Below are positions 18,410-26,459 of a DNA stretch of 64,000 bases, one piece after another. The number at the start of each line of letters is the position of its first letter. Positions within the stretch are counted from its first letter, which is position 1. The notes under the pieces were generated by a model. That model did no database searches. It was given only the letters and a program-made list of their open reading frames with translations, and was not told where the DNA came from. Made by a program: the position numbers and the translations under genes. Source of the stretch: Cellulophaga baltica (GTDB taxonomy: Bacteria; Bacteroidota; Bacteroidia; Flavobacteriales; Flavobacteriaceae); the NCBI RefSeq assembly GCF_018861125.1, contig NZ_JAHKQN010000029.1, positions 209,305-273,304 of the forward strand, read 5' to 3'.

Positions 18410-18784
18410 AATATTTAGTGAAATTTATAAGCTCAAATTTACATATTTTACTTTGATGTTTTATTTCAAAATTTGGTGGGTTTTGTGATGTTTTTAAAGA
18501 TTTTTATTCATTTTATATATTTTTTATAGTAAAAATGTTGAAATTTTTGAGATTCAAATTTTCGTTTTAAAGCATTTTTCGTGTTAATTATTACATTTTG
18601 ACACCGACATATTGTCGGGAATATTTTTTTCTAATTGTTAGATTCTAAACGATTAGTTTTAAATAATTTGAATATTTAAATCATATGGCAGATATGGTTA
18701 AGATGTAATAAACTTTCAAGACTATTAATTTTTATACCCTCTTCTGATCAGTTCTTGTGGTTAATTGGGAAAAATAAATTAAAA
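18410..18784. other. Intergenic region upstream of proC, with one hairpin
   Basis: This 375-base AT-rich stretch separates two divergent genes. CCGACA-TAT-TGTCGG (18604-18618) is a perfect 6-bp stem followed closely by a T-run on the plus strand. It resembles a small terminator inside the proC leader, although no gene precedes it on that strand. No convincing promoter or small ORF was found. Confidence 0.45.
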
Positions 18785-19591
18785 ATGAAAGTATTAGTTA
18801 TTGGAGCAGGTAATATGGGCTTAACATATTCTGAAGGTATGGCCACATCTCCTCTTCTTAGTAAACACAAATTAAGAATATTTGATACCGATCCTAAAAA
18901 AAATGAAACCCTTCGTGCAGATTCAAGATTCAATGTTTTTGACACTTTAGATGATTGCTTACCTAAGGCAGATATCGTATTTATTGCTGTAAAACCTTAT
19001 CATAGCGATAATTTGTTTGAGCAAATGAAGGCTATGGTAAATGATAGTCAAATTTTTGTGTCTTTAATGGCGGGTGTTACGATTGATACCATTCAGCAAA
19101 AATTGGGCGTAAAAAAAATAGTTAGAACCATGCCTAATTTACCAGCATTAGTAGGTAAAGGTGTTACTTCATATACAGCATCTGAGGTTGTTTCAAATGT
19201 TGAACTTATTCTTATTAGAAATTTATTAGATACCACTGGGACTTCAATTCATGTAAATACAGAAAAATTTATTGATGCATCTACAGGTATATCTGGTAGT
19301 GGCCCAGCTTATGTATTTTATTTTATGCAATCTATGTTAGAAGCGGCTTTAAAAATGGGCTTTTCTGATTACGATTCTAAAGTATTGGTGAGTAACACAT
19401 TTGAAGGTGCAATTGAATTGTTTAACCAGTCTAACTTATCTCCAGAAAGCTGGATTGATCGTGTTGCGTCAAAAGGAGGTACAACGCAAGCAGCTATAGA
19501 TTCAATGGACGATAACAATGTGAAACAACTTATACAAGATGCAGCTTATGCTGCTTTTGATAGAGCAGTAGAATTAGGAAAAGAAAAATAA
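18785..19591 (+). CDS. proC: Pyrroline-5-carboxylate reductase
   Basis: A 268-residue enzyme catalysing the last step of proline synthesis. MKVLVIGAGNMG gives the nucleotide-binding motif at the very N-terminus, so the ATG at 18785 is chosen over an upstream in-frame ATG at 18755. AVKPYHSD, VRTMPNLPALVGKG and STGISGSGPAYVF are the family's conserved blocks. It is the first gene of proC-proB-proA, with only 4 bases before proB, so the whole proline pathway from glutamate is one operon. Confidence 0.95.
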   Translation: MKVLVIGAGNMGLTYSEGMATSPLLSKHKLRIFDTDPKKNETLRADSRFNVFDTLDDCLPKADIVFIAVKPYHSDNLFEQMKAMVNDSQIFVSLMAGVTIDTIQQKLGVKKIVRTMPNLPALVGKGVTSYTASEVVSNVELILIRNLLDTTGTSIHVNTEKFIDASTGISGSGPAYVFYFMQSMLEAALKMGFSDYDSKVLVSNTFEGAIELFNQSNLSPESWIDRVASKGGTTQAAIDSMDDNNVKQLIQDAAYAAFDRAVELGKEK

Positions 19592-19595
19592 AATT

Positions 19596-20375
19596 ATGAG
19601 TGACGGAATAAAACGTGTGGTTGTCAAAGTAGGAACCAATGTATTAACTAATAAAGATAACAGAATATTAGGGCCAGTTTTAAGAGAATTAGTGAGGCAG
19701 ATTTCGGCTTTATATGAAGAAGGAATTTTAGTGGTTTTAGTGTCATCAGGTTCAGCAATTGCCGGAATGGAAATATTAGGTGACACACAAATAGAAGATA
19801 AATCTATTAGACGTCAGGTATATTCTTCGGTAGGTCAACCACGTATGATGCACTATTACTATAGTATCTTTCATGATTACGGAATGAGATGTGCGCAGGT
19901 TTTAGCAACTAAAAGAGATTTTGATATAGGAAAGCACCGTGATAATATGATCAATTGTTATGAGGGGCTTTTATCAGAAGGAGTCATTCCAATAGCAAAT
20001 GAAGATGATGCTGTTTCATTGACCATGTCTATGTTTTCTGACAATGATGAGTTAGCAAGTTTAGTAGCAGAATTAATTGATGCTGATCGATTAATTATTC
20101 TTTCAGATATGGATGGCTTATACACTGGTCACCCTGATGATGATGACTCTGAGGTGATTAATGAGGTTAAAACTAACGAAAATGTAGAGCAGTATGTGCA
20201 AGGTTCTGTTAAAAAAGAAGGAGAAGGCCGTGGTGGTATGGCATCAAAATTAAGAATAGCCAAAGGTACAGCCCGTAAAAACATTCCAACGTATATAGCT
20301 AATGGAAAACGTGAGAATGTAATTATTGATATTGTGAAAGATAAAAAAGTAGGTACAAAGTTCATTTGTGCCTAA
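19596..20375 (+). CDS. proB: Glutamate 5-kinase (short form without PUA domain)
   Basis: A 259-residue amino-acid kinase that phosphorylates glutamate in the first proline step. Motifs include VVVKVGTNVL (residues 8-17), VSSGSAIAGM near 48, and SDMDGLYTGHPDDDD near 165. Unlike the E. coli enzyme (367 residues), it ends after the kinase domain and lacks the C-terminal PUA domain; such short forms exist in the family. It lies between proC and proA in one operon. Confidence 0.92.
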   Translation: MSDGIKRVVVKVGTNVLTNKDNRILGPVLRELVRQISALYEEGILVVLVSSGSAIAGMEILGDTQIEDKSIRRQVYSSVGQPRMMHYYYSIFHDYGMRCAQVLATKRDFDIGKHRDNMINCYEGLLSEGVIPIANEDDAVSLTMSMFSDNDELASLVAELIDADRLIILSDMDGLYTGHPDDDDSEVINEVKTNENVEQYVQGSVKKEGEGRGGMASKLRIAKGTARKNIPTYIANGKRENVIIDIVKDKKVGTKFICA

Positions 20376-20397
20376 ATAAATTTCAAAATAAAATAGT

Positions 20398-21597
20398 ATG
20401 AAACTTATAAGTACAGATATAAAAAACAAAGTTCTAAAATCAATGATTGATATTTTAGAACGGGAACGTAAAAATATCATATCAGAAAATAAAAAGGATC
20501 TTGATGCTTTTCAAAGAGAAGATCAAGCGCTTTATGACAGGCTTGTTGTTGACGATAAAAAAGTTGATGAAATGATTGCCGCTGTTAAAGCCGTAATGCA
20601 ACAAAGTGACCCTGTTGGTAATGAAATTTCAAACAGAACATTAAAAAATAATTTAAATATTGTAAACACAACAGCTCCTTTTGGCACCATACTTATAATT
20701 TATGAGTCTCGACCTGATGTAACTATTGAAGCTACAGTGTTGGCATTTAAAGCCAATAATAAGATATTATTAAAAGGTGGTAAAGAAGCTTTTAATAGTA
20801 ATATATTTTTAGAAAAATGTTGGCACGAGGCATTAACGGAAAACGGACTAACAAAAGATTGGATTAAACTACTTCATTTAAAACGTGAAGAAACACAAGA
20901 GTTTTTAAGAAACCCAACTGAGCCTTTAGATTTAATTGTACCTCGTGGAGGAGAACGTTTAATCAATTTTGTTAAAGCTCACGCTAGCTGTGCGGTATTG
21001 GTGAGTGGTAGAGGAAATAACTTTTTGTATGTGTCTGAAAATGCAGACTGGAGCAAAGCTGTTAATGTGATAATTAATGCAAAAACGGATAAAATATCAG
21101 GTTGTAATGCTTTAGATAAGGTTTTGATAAATAAAAACCTTCCGGAATATGAGACGAAGCTTAAAATGCTACAAGAGAAATTAGAGAAATATAAGGTTGA
21201 AATTTTAGTAGATGATAAGGTTTCTGATGTTCTTTCACAGAAAGAAACTGTTTCAGATATAGATGTTTGGTATGAAGAATTTCTGGCTTTAAAATTACTA
21301 ATAGGAGAAGTTGAATCTCTAGATGAAGCAATTCACGTTATTAATAAATATTCTGGTAAGCATTCCGCTTCAATAATTACTGAAAATAAAATTGAAGCAA
21401 TGAATTTTATGCAAAATGTTGATAGTGCTGCTGTGTATCACAATGCATCAACAAGATTTACTGATGGCGGTCAAATGGGAGTTGGTGCAGAACTAGCTAT
21501 TAGTACAGATAAACTTCATCATAGAGGTCCGTTAGGTTTAAAACAATTAGTGACCAATAAATACTATGTTTTTGGTGACGGACAGGTAAGAGTTTAA
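20398..21597 (+). CDS. proA: Gamma-glutamyl phosphate reductase
   Basis: A 399-residue aldehyde-dehydrogenase-superfamily enzyme that reduces gamma-glutamyl phosphate to the semialdehyde. The conserved FGTILIIYESRPDVTIEA segment lies near residues 95-113, and the catalytic cysteine is in KISGCNALDK near 240. The C-terminus has STRFTDGGQMGVGAELAIST. Final gene of the proline operon, 22 bases after proB. Confidence 0.95.
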   Translation: MKLISTDIKNKVLKSMIDILERERKNIISENKKDLDAFQREDQALYDRLVVDDKKVDEMIAAVKAVMQQSDPVGNEISNRTLKNNLNIVNTTAPFGTILIIYESRPDVTIEATVLAFKANNKILLKGGKEAFNSNIFLEKCWHEALTENGLTKDWIKLLHLKREETQEFLRNPTEPLDLIVPRGGERLINFVKAHASCAVLVSGRGNNFLYVSENADWSKAVNVIINAKTDKISGCNALDKVLINKNLPEYETKLKMLQEKLEKYKVEILVDDKVSDVLSQKETVSDIDVWYEEFLALKLLIGEVESLDEAIHVINKYSGKHSASIITENKIEAMNFMQNVDSAAVYHNASTRFTDGGQMGVGAELAISTDKLHHRGPLGLKQLVTNKYYVFGDGQVRV

Positions 21598-21613
21598 TTT
21601 TTTTTAAAGAATT

Positions 21614-21670
21614 TTAGAACACACTTAATTATAGGGTTTTATAAAACTCAAATACCTAAGTGTGTTCTAA
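21614..21670. terminator. Long shared terminator hairpin (14-bp stem)
   Basis: TTAGAACACACTTA (21614-21627) pairs perfectly with TAAGTGTGTTCTAA (21657-21670). The loop contains its own palindrome, GTTTTATAAAAC. It lies between proA and the convergent ankyrin gene. It is longer than an ordinary terminator and lacks a long flanking T-run, so it could also be a small inserted hairpin element. Confidence 0.6.
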
Positions 21671-21674
21671 ACTC

Positions 21675-22190
21675 TTATTTTGATAATAACGTTACTATTG
21701 CAGCATTACCTTGCATTTTAGCGTGTGTTAATGCAGTATTACCTCTATTATCAGTAATATTCTTATCAGCATTATTCTCAAGTAAAAATGTAGCTATTTC
21801 TGTATGACCAAACGTACTAGCGTAAATTAATGCAGTAGCATCATTGTAATTTTTTTGGTTGATATTGGTTCCATTATTGACAAGCATTTTTGCAATTTCT
21901 AAGTTGCCTTTAAAACAGACACCCATAAGTGCTGTGTTACCTGACAAATCTTTTGCATTTACTGCGGCTCCATTTTCTAATAAAAAAGTAACCACTTCTG
22001 GCTGGTCATTATAAGAAGCTAAAATTAAAGGAGTAAAGCCTTTATTGTCAACTGAGTTTATAACATCATTATTGGTTTTGTAAAGCAATTTAATTTCTTC
22101 TAAATTGCCATTTCTTGACGCTTCAAAAATAGATTGTGCATAAATGCCTGTTGAACAAATAAATAATATCAATACTAATAAATTTTTCAT
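21675..22190 (-). CDS. Exported ankyrin-repeat protein next to catalase
   Basis: A 171-residue protein with a signal peptide (MKNLLVLILFICSTGIYAQS) and about four ankyrin repeats covering residues 25-171, for example NKGFTPLILASYNDQPEV and SGNTALMGVCFKGNLEIA. Small ankyrin proteins beside catalase genes are known in other bacteria (for example ankB with katB in Pseudomonas), where they support catalase activity. It lies downstream of the exported catalase on the same strand, with a terminator-like hairpin between, so read-through may set its level. Confidence 0.85.
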   Translation of the reverse strand: MKNLLVLILFICSTGIYAQSIFEASRNGNLEEIKLLYKTNNDVINSVDNKGFTPLILASYNDQPEVVTFLLENGAAVNAKDLSGNTALMGVCFKGNLEIAKMLVNNGTNINQKNYNDATALIYASTFGHTEIATFLLENNADKNITDNRGNTALTHAKMQGNAAIVTLLSK

Positions 22191-22205
22191 AGTAGTTAAA
22201 TTTTT

Positions 22206-22240
22206 AAAAAGAGGAAGAACTTAAAAGACTTCCTCTTTTT
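22206..22240 (-). terminator. Hairpin between catalase and ankyrin genes
   Basis: AAAAAGAGGAAG (22206-22217) pairs with CTTCCTCTTTTT (22229-22240). On the minus strand it follows the catalase stop and ends in T's, so it is a probable (perhaps leaky) terminator. Confidence 0.75.
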
Positions 22241-22255
22241 TTAGTTTAATTAATT

Positions 22256-23776
22256 CTAATTCATGAAATCTTTCATAGAAAAACCAAGTGCTTTTGCTAA
22301 ACTCATACCATAATTTCTATCTGCTTTATAGAAATAAGTAATCATGGTTTTCTGTGTGTTTTTATCTTTTACCTTAGCTAAATCTCCTGCTAGGTTACTT
22401 ATTAAGTTTTCTTGTTCTTTTTTTGTTAACGATCTGTAAAAATCTCCTGCTTGACCAAAATCATTTGTCTTTGTAATTTTTTGCTGAGTTATAGTTACAT
22501 TCTTTAAAGTTTCTTGAACATATTTATATTGCTCTGTGTCTGACACACCAGTTCTTGAACTTGGTTGATAGTTAACATCTGGGTTATCAAACTCATCGTT
22601 TCTAGAACTTGAATAACTATCAGAATTATAATTAACTACTTTTTGTTTTGGTTTATTTACCTCAATTTGTTGGAAGTTTGGACCTAAACGATGTCTTTGA
22701 GTATCGAAATAAGAAAATAAACGACCTTGTAATAATTTATCTTCTGAAGCTTGTACCCCTGGAATTAATGACCCTGGTGCAAATGCTACAGATTCCACCT
22801 CTTGAAAGAAGTTAATTGGATTTCTATTAAGCGTCATTGTTCCAATTTTAATACGCTCAATTTTATCGGCTGGCCAATCTTTAGTTGCATCTAAAGGCCA
22901 GAAATCAAAAGAATGAATATCTTCTGGTTTAATCATTTGCACGTATAAATCCCACTGAGGGTAATTTTTACTATCAATAGCATTACGTAAACTAACTGTT
23001 GCATGTTGCCAATCTTTACCTTGCTGTATTTCAGCTTCGGTTGCAGTTAAATTTTTCTGCCCTTGTTTAGATTCCCAGTGATACATAACATAAGTCATTT
23101 CACCTTTATTATTAATCCATTTAAACGCATGCACACTACTACCATTCATAAATTGATACCCTGCAGGTGTTCCATAATCAGAATATAACAATGTTAAAGT
23201 ATGAGTGGCTTCTGGCAAATGCGAAAAGAAATCGAACACCCTGTTAGGATCTTGTTTGTTTGTAACAGGAGATGGTTTAAATGCATGAACCATATCTGGA
23301 AACTTAATAGCATCACGAATAAAAAAGGTTGGGAAATTATTTCCAACTATATCATAGTTACCTTGATCTGTATAAAATTTTACTGCAAAACCCCTTGGAT
23401 CTCTAGCTGTTTCTGGCGACCCTTTTCCATGTACAACAGTAGAAAACCGAATTGCTATTTCCGTTGTTTTTCCAACTTGCTGAAAAGGTGCTGCCATTGT
23501 AAATTGAGACATATCGGCTGAAGCTTCAAATACTCCAAAAGCACCTGCGCCTCTTGCATGCACAACACGTTCTGGAATACGCTCTCTATCAAAGGCAGCT
23601 AATTTTTCTATTAGGTGAATATCTTCTAATAAAACAGGACCGTATTCACCAACGGTTTTTGAGTTTTGATTGTCGCCTACAGGGACACCACCATTTGTGG
23701 TCATTACTTCACTAGTTTGTGAAAAACCAACTAATGCAATGGAAAGCATAATTAGCGTAGTTAATTTTTTTTTCAT
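22256..23776 (-). CDS. katA: Catalase (clade with signal peptide)
   Basis: A 506-residue haem catalase that dismutates hydrogen peroxide. The ATG at 23776 gives MKKKLTTLIMLSIALVGFSQ, a signal peptide, so export is predicted; an upstream in-frame ATG at 23809 would bury it and is rejected. The distal histidine is in RVVHARGAGAFG, the asparagine region in GNNFPTFFIRDAIKFPD, and the proximal tyrosine in LFSYFDTQRHRLGPN. A C-terminal region of about 70 residues follows. It is divergent from an oxyR-type gene, the usual arrangement for peroxide induction. Confidence 0.94.
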   Translation of the reverse strand: MKKKLTTLIMLSIALVGFSQTSEVMTTNGGVPVGDNQNSKTVGEYGPVLLEDIHLIEKLAAFDRERIPERVVHARGAGAFGVFEASADMSQFTMAAPFQQVGKTTEIAIRFSTVVHGKGSPETARDPRGFAVKFYTDQGNYDIVGNNFPTFFIRDAIKFPDMVHAFKPSPVTNKQDPNRVFDFFSHLPEATHTLTLLYSDYGTPAGYQFMNGSSVHAFKWINNKGEMTYVMYHWESKQGQKNLTATEAEIQQGKDWQHATVSLRNAIDSKNYPQWDLYVQMIKPEDIHSFDFWPLDATKDWPADKIERIKIGTMTLNRNPINFFQEVESVAFAPGSLIPGVQASEDKLLQGRLFSYFDTQRHRLGPNFQQIEVNKPKQKVVNYNSDSYSSSRNDEFDNPDVNYQPSSRTGVSDTEQYKYVQETLKNVTITQQKITKTNDFGQAGDFYRSLTKKEQENLISNLAGDLAKVKDKNTQKTMITYFYKADRNYGMSLAKALGFSMKDFMN

Positions 23777-23806
23777 TTTTAATAGATTTAATTTATAATG
23801 AGAGCA

Positions 23807-23838
23807 CAAATATCAATCGCAAACAGTCATTAATCAAA
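23807..23838 (-). promoter_or_regulatory. Promoter of the catalase gene
   Basis: On the minus strand TTTG (23838-23835), a 20-base spacer and GATATTTG (23814-23807) match the Bacteroidota promoter with one mismatch. It lies in the 102-base divergent oxyR/katA gap, where an OxyR site would be expected, but no clear full OxyR operator was recognised. Confidence 0.5.
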
Positions 23839-23878
23839 TTAATAGTTTATATCATTGTATTGCTAAAATCAATAAGAG

Positions 23879-24802
23879 ATGACACTTCAACAATTAGAAT
23901 ATGTAATTGCGTTAGACACCTACAGACATTTTGTTACTGCAGCCGAAAAGTGTTTTGTAACTCAACCTACAATTACCATCCAGGTAAAAAAATTGGAAGA
24001 CGAAATTGGTTTTTTAATTTTTGACAAAAGTAAATCACCATTTAAACCCACAGATTTGGGTGAACTTTTTATTAGAAAATGTAAAGTTATATTAGCTGAA
24101 GTTAGCGAACTTAAAAACATGGTGAGTATTGAGCTTGATAATATTGAAGGTGAATTTAAGATTGCAGTTATTCCTACTATATCTTCCTATTTAATTCCTT
24201 TAATTTCGGGTTCTATTTCTGAAAAATATCCGAATACCATTTTAAAAATTCAAGAGATGGAAAGCGACCAAATTATAGAGGCTTTACAGAAAAAGGAAAT
24301 TGACATGGGTATATTAGTTACACCATTAAATGAACCTTTTATTAGAGAAATAAAACTTTATAATGAGCCATTTGTATTTTATGGGAATAAAAATGAAATA
24401 GAAAGTGAAAAGAAATTTATTTCGGTACATGATATTGAAAGTATGGATAATGTTTGGCTTTTGGAAAAAGGGCATTGTTTTAGAAACCAAGTTTTAAATA
24501 TTTGTGGCAATCTTGATGCTACTAGAAGTGTACAGTTTCAAAGTGGTTCAATTGAGGCCTTAAAAAAGATGGTTGATAATTATGGAGGCTTTACTTTGGT
24601 GCCCGAAATGGCAATAAGTGATAATGATGCTGGGCATATATTACATTTTACAGAACCGAAACCAGTTAGAGAAGTAAGTTTAGTTACTCACCATTCTTTT
24701 AGTAAAGGTGTTTTGTTAGATGTTTTACGGACTGAAATATTAAAACAAATACCTGATGATTTTGAAAAGAATCAACGTTTTATGAAAATTAATTGGAGAT
24801 AA
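23879..24802 (+). CDS. oxyR: OxyR-type LysR regulator of peroxide response
   Basis: A 307-residue LysR-type regulator. The N-terminal HTH spans about residues 2-60 (MTLQQLEYVIALDTYRHF). The effector domain carries KGHCFRNQVLNICG with Cys200 and Cys209. Both spacing and position match Cys199 and Cys208 of E. coli OxyR, the peroxide-sensing disulfide pair. It is divergent from an exported catalase, so direct activation of that catalase by peroxide-oxidised OxyR is the natural inference. Confidence 0.93.
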   Translation: MTLQQLEYVIALDTYRHFVTAAEKCFVTQPTITIQVKKLEDEIGFLIFDKSKSPFKPTDLGELFIRKCKVILAEVSELKNMVSIELDNIEGEFKIAVIPTISSYLIPLISGSISEKYPNTILKIQEMESDQIIEALQKKEIDMGILVTPLNEPFIREIKLYNEPFVFYGNKNEIESEKKFISVHDIESMDNVWLLEKGHCFRNQVLNICGNLDATRSVQFQSGSIEALKKMVDNYGGFTLVPEMAISDNDAGHILHFTEPKPVREVSLVTHHSFSKGVLLDVLRTEILKQIPDDFEKNQRFMKINWR

Positions 24803-24828
24803 ATTACTTACTTACTTGTATTTCAGGT

Positions 24829-25377
24829 CTAGATTACTTCTCTTTCAATAGCCAAGAAATGAGTTACTTCTTTATTATATAATGGGAAAATTTTCACCTC
24901 ACATTTGTATGCGGAATTGTCTTTTCTATAGTTGGTAATAACTTCTGTAAATGGTTCTAACTTATTAAGCTGTCTTCTAAAGTTTTTTCTGCTCTTATCA
25001 GAGGTGTTTTTTCCTTGTAAAAAGTTAGGTGTTTTATTAATGGTTTCTTCTTTTGAGTAACCAGTCATTGCTGCGAATCCATCATTAATCCAAACTATAT
25101 TCTTATTCAAATCCGTTATAACAATAGCTTCAAAATTATTGTCATTAAAAATAGTTTCAAACTCATTTTTCCAATTTGATTTTTTAGCTAAAATTTTTAC
25201 TTCTTCAATATCATTTTTTAATTGAAATTTTTCTTGAGTTAAAGAATCATACTGTCTAAAAATATCCCAGCTTAGTAACGGCATGGCCTTCCCTTTCGAA
25301 GGTTTGACTTCTTCGTTTTTTTGAATTGTAGCTAAACTCATATCTAAAGAAGTCATTTCAGAAAGATTGTTCTTCAT
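24829..25377 (-). CDS. PAS protein, LOV-like but without the photoactive cysteine
   Basis: A 182-residue soluble protein. Residues 1-70 are probably helical; residues 70-182 are one PAS domain with GFAAMTGYSKEE and PNFLQGKNTSD, then NYRKDNSAYKCEVKIFPLYN and THFLAIEREV. The spacing closely follows LOV domains, but where LOV has GRNCRFLQG this protein has NKTPNFLQG, so the flavin-binding cysteine is replaced by proline. No output domain is attached. It may sense a ligand or redox state, or bind flavin without a photocycle; the partner is unknown. Confidence 0.78.
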   Translation of the reverse strand: MKNNLSEMTSLDMSLATIQKNEEVKPSKGKAMPLLSWDIFRQYDSLTQEKFQLKNDIEEVKILAKKSNWKNEFETIFNDNNFEAIVITDLNKNIVWINDGFAAMTGYSKEETINKTPNFLQGKNTSDKSRKNFRRQLNKLEPFTEVITNYRKDNSAYKCEVKIFPLYNKEVTHFLAIEREVI

Positions 25378-25460
25378 AATTTTAGTTTTGAGCTTTAAAA
25401 ATAACCAATTTAATTAATAGGCGCTAAAACCAAATTTGTTTTATAATTAAATCAGTGTTT

Positions 25461-26438
25461 TTAATTTGTTCCTAGACTCAAATATTTAGCGGTATCTTCT
25501 CTAAATAAATCTTTACAGACCTTTGAACAAAAACCGTAAATTTTATTATTAATATGTACAGTATCTGTAACTTTTTCGGATAATGGCATGCGGCAAACAA
25601 AATCCTTATTATTGTCAAGTTGATACGTAATTGATTTGGTTTCGTCAGAATTTAAAATAGACTGTAAACCACTATCATACATACTTCTAACAGCTTCAAC
25701 TATTTTTTTATCTGTATTATGTTCGCTACCGCCTATAATTGGTGGTTTAGGATCGTATTCTAAATCTAGCATTACCATTTTGGTGTATTGTTCGCCCATA
25801 ATTTCATTTAACATAGCAAGGCTCATATCCATACCGGCAGTTACGCCGGCACTTGTCCAATATTTTCCGCTGTTAACATATCGAGCATCTTTTAATTTTA
25901 CGCCATATTTTTCAGCTAAAACACCTTTTGCATACCAATGTGTAGTAGCTTCTTTGCTTTCTAATAAACCTGTGGCACCTAAAATCCAAGCACCAGTACA
26001 AACACTAGCAGTATATTTTGATGTTTTATCAATATCACGAATCCAGTTTAATAAAACTTCGTTTTTAGTTAATTCAAGTGTTTCTTTAAAACCACCAGGA
26101 ATAACTAAAACATCTAAATGTTTAGTGTCATAAATAGTGCTGTCTACTTGTATTTTTATTCCTCGAGCATCAGTAACTATACCAGATTTTAGGCCTACAA
26201 AAAACACGTTTGTTCCAATCATGGCACTAAACACAGCGTAAGGGCCTATCGCGTCTAAATTAGCAAAACCATCGTAAAGTAAAATACCTACGGTTTTTAT
26301 TTCAACTTTTGGTGGAGTAAAAAGATCAATAGGATGTTCGCTATCAACAATAGTTTTTTCTTTTGATTTCTTTTCATTTGTTGAATTACAAGAAATAACA
26401 ATTAGACATATTATTAATAAAGTCAAGTATTTTTTCAT
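25461..26438 (-). CDS. Lipoprotein with DJ-1/PfpI (GATase-like) domain and C-terminal YHS-like domain
   Basis: A 325-residue protein. MKKYLTLLIICLIVISCNS is a lipoprotein signal with Cys17, so membrane anchoring outside the cytoplasm is predicted. Residues 45-235 form a DJ-1/PfpI domain of the GlxA-like type, with the nucleophile cysteine in ASVCTGAWILGATGL. Residues 285-320 (CRMPLSEKVTDTV, then YGFCSKVCKDLF) resemble a YHS metal-binding domain with three cysteines. It lies 21 bases downstream of a TonB receptor gene. The activity is unknown; metal handling is an inference. Confidence 0.75.
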   Translation of the reverse strand: MKKYLTLLIICLIVISCNSTNEKKSKEKTIVDSEHPIDLFTPPKVEIKTVGILLYDGFANLDAIGPYAVFSAMIGTNVFFVGLKSGIVTDARGIKIQVDSTIYDTKHLDVLVIPGGFKETLELTKNEVLLNWIRDIDKTSKYTASVCTGAWILGATGLLESKEATTHWYAKGVLAEKYGVKLKDARYVNSGKYWTSAGVTAGMDMSLAMLNEIMGEQYTKMVMLDLEYDPKPPIIGGSEHNTDKKIVEAVRSMYDSGLQSILNSDETKSITYQLDNNKDFVCRMPLSEKVTDTVHINNKIYGFCSKVCKDLFREDTAKYLSLGTN

Positions 26439-26459
26439 TTTATGTAAATATTTTAATGA

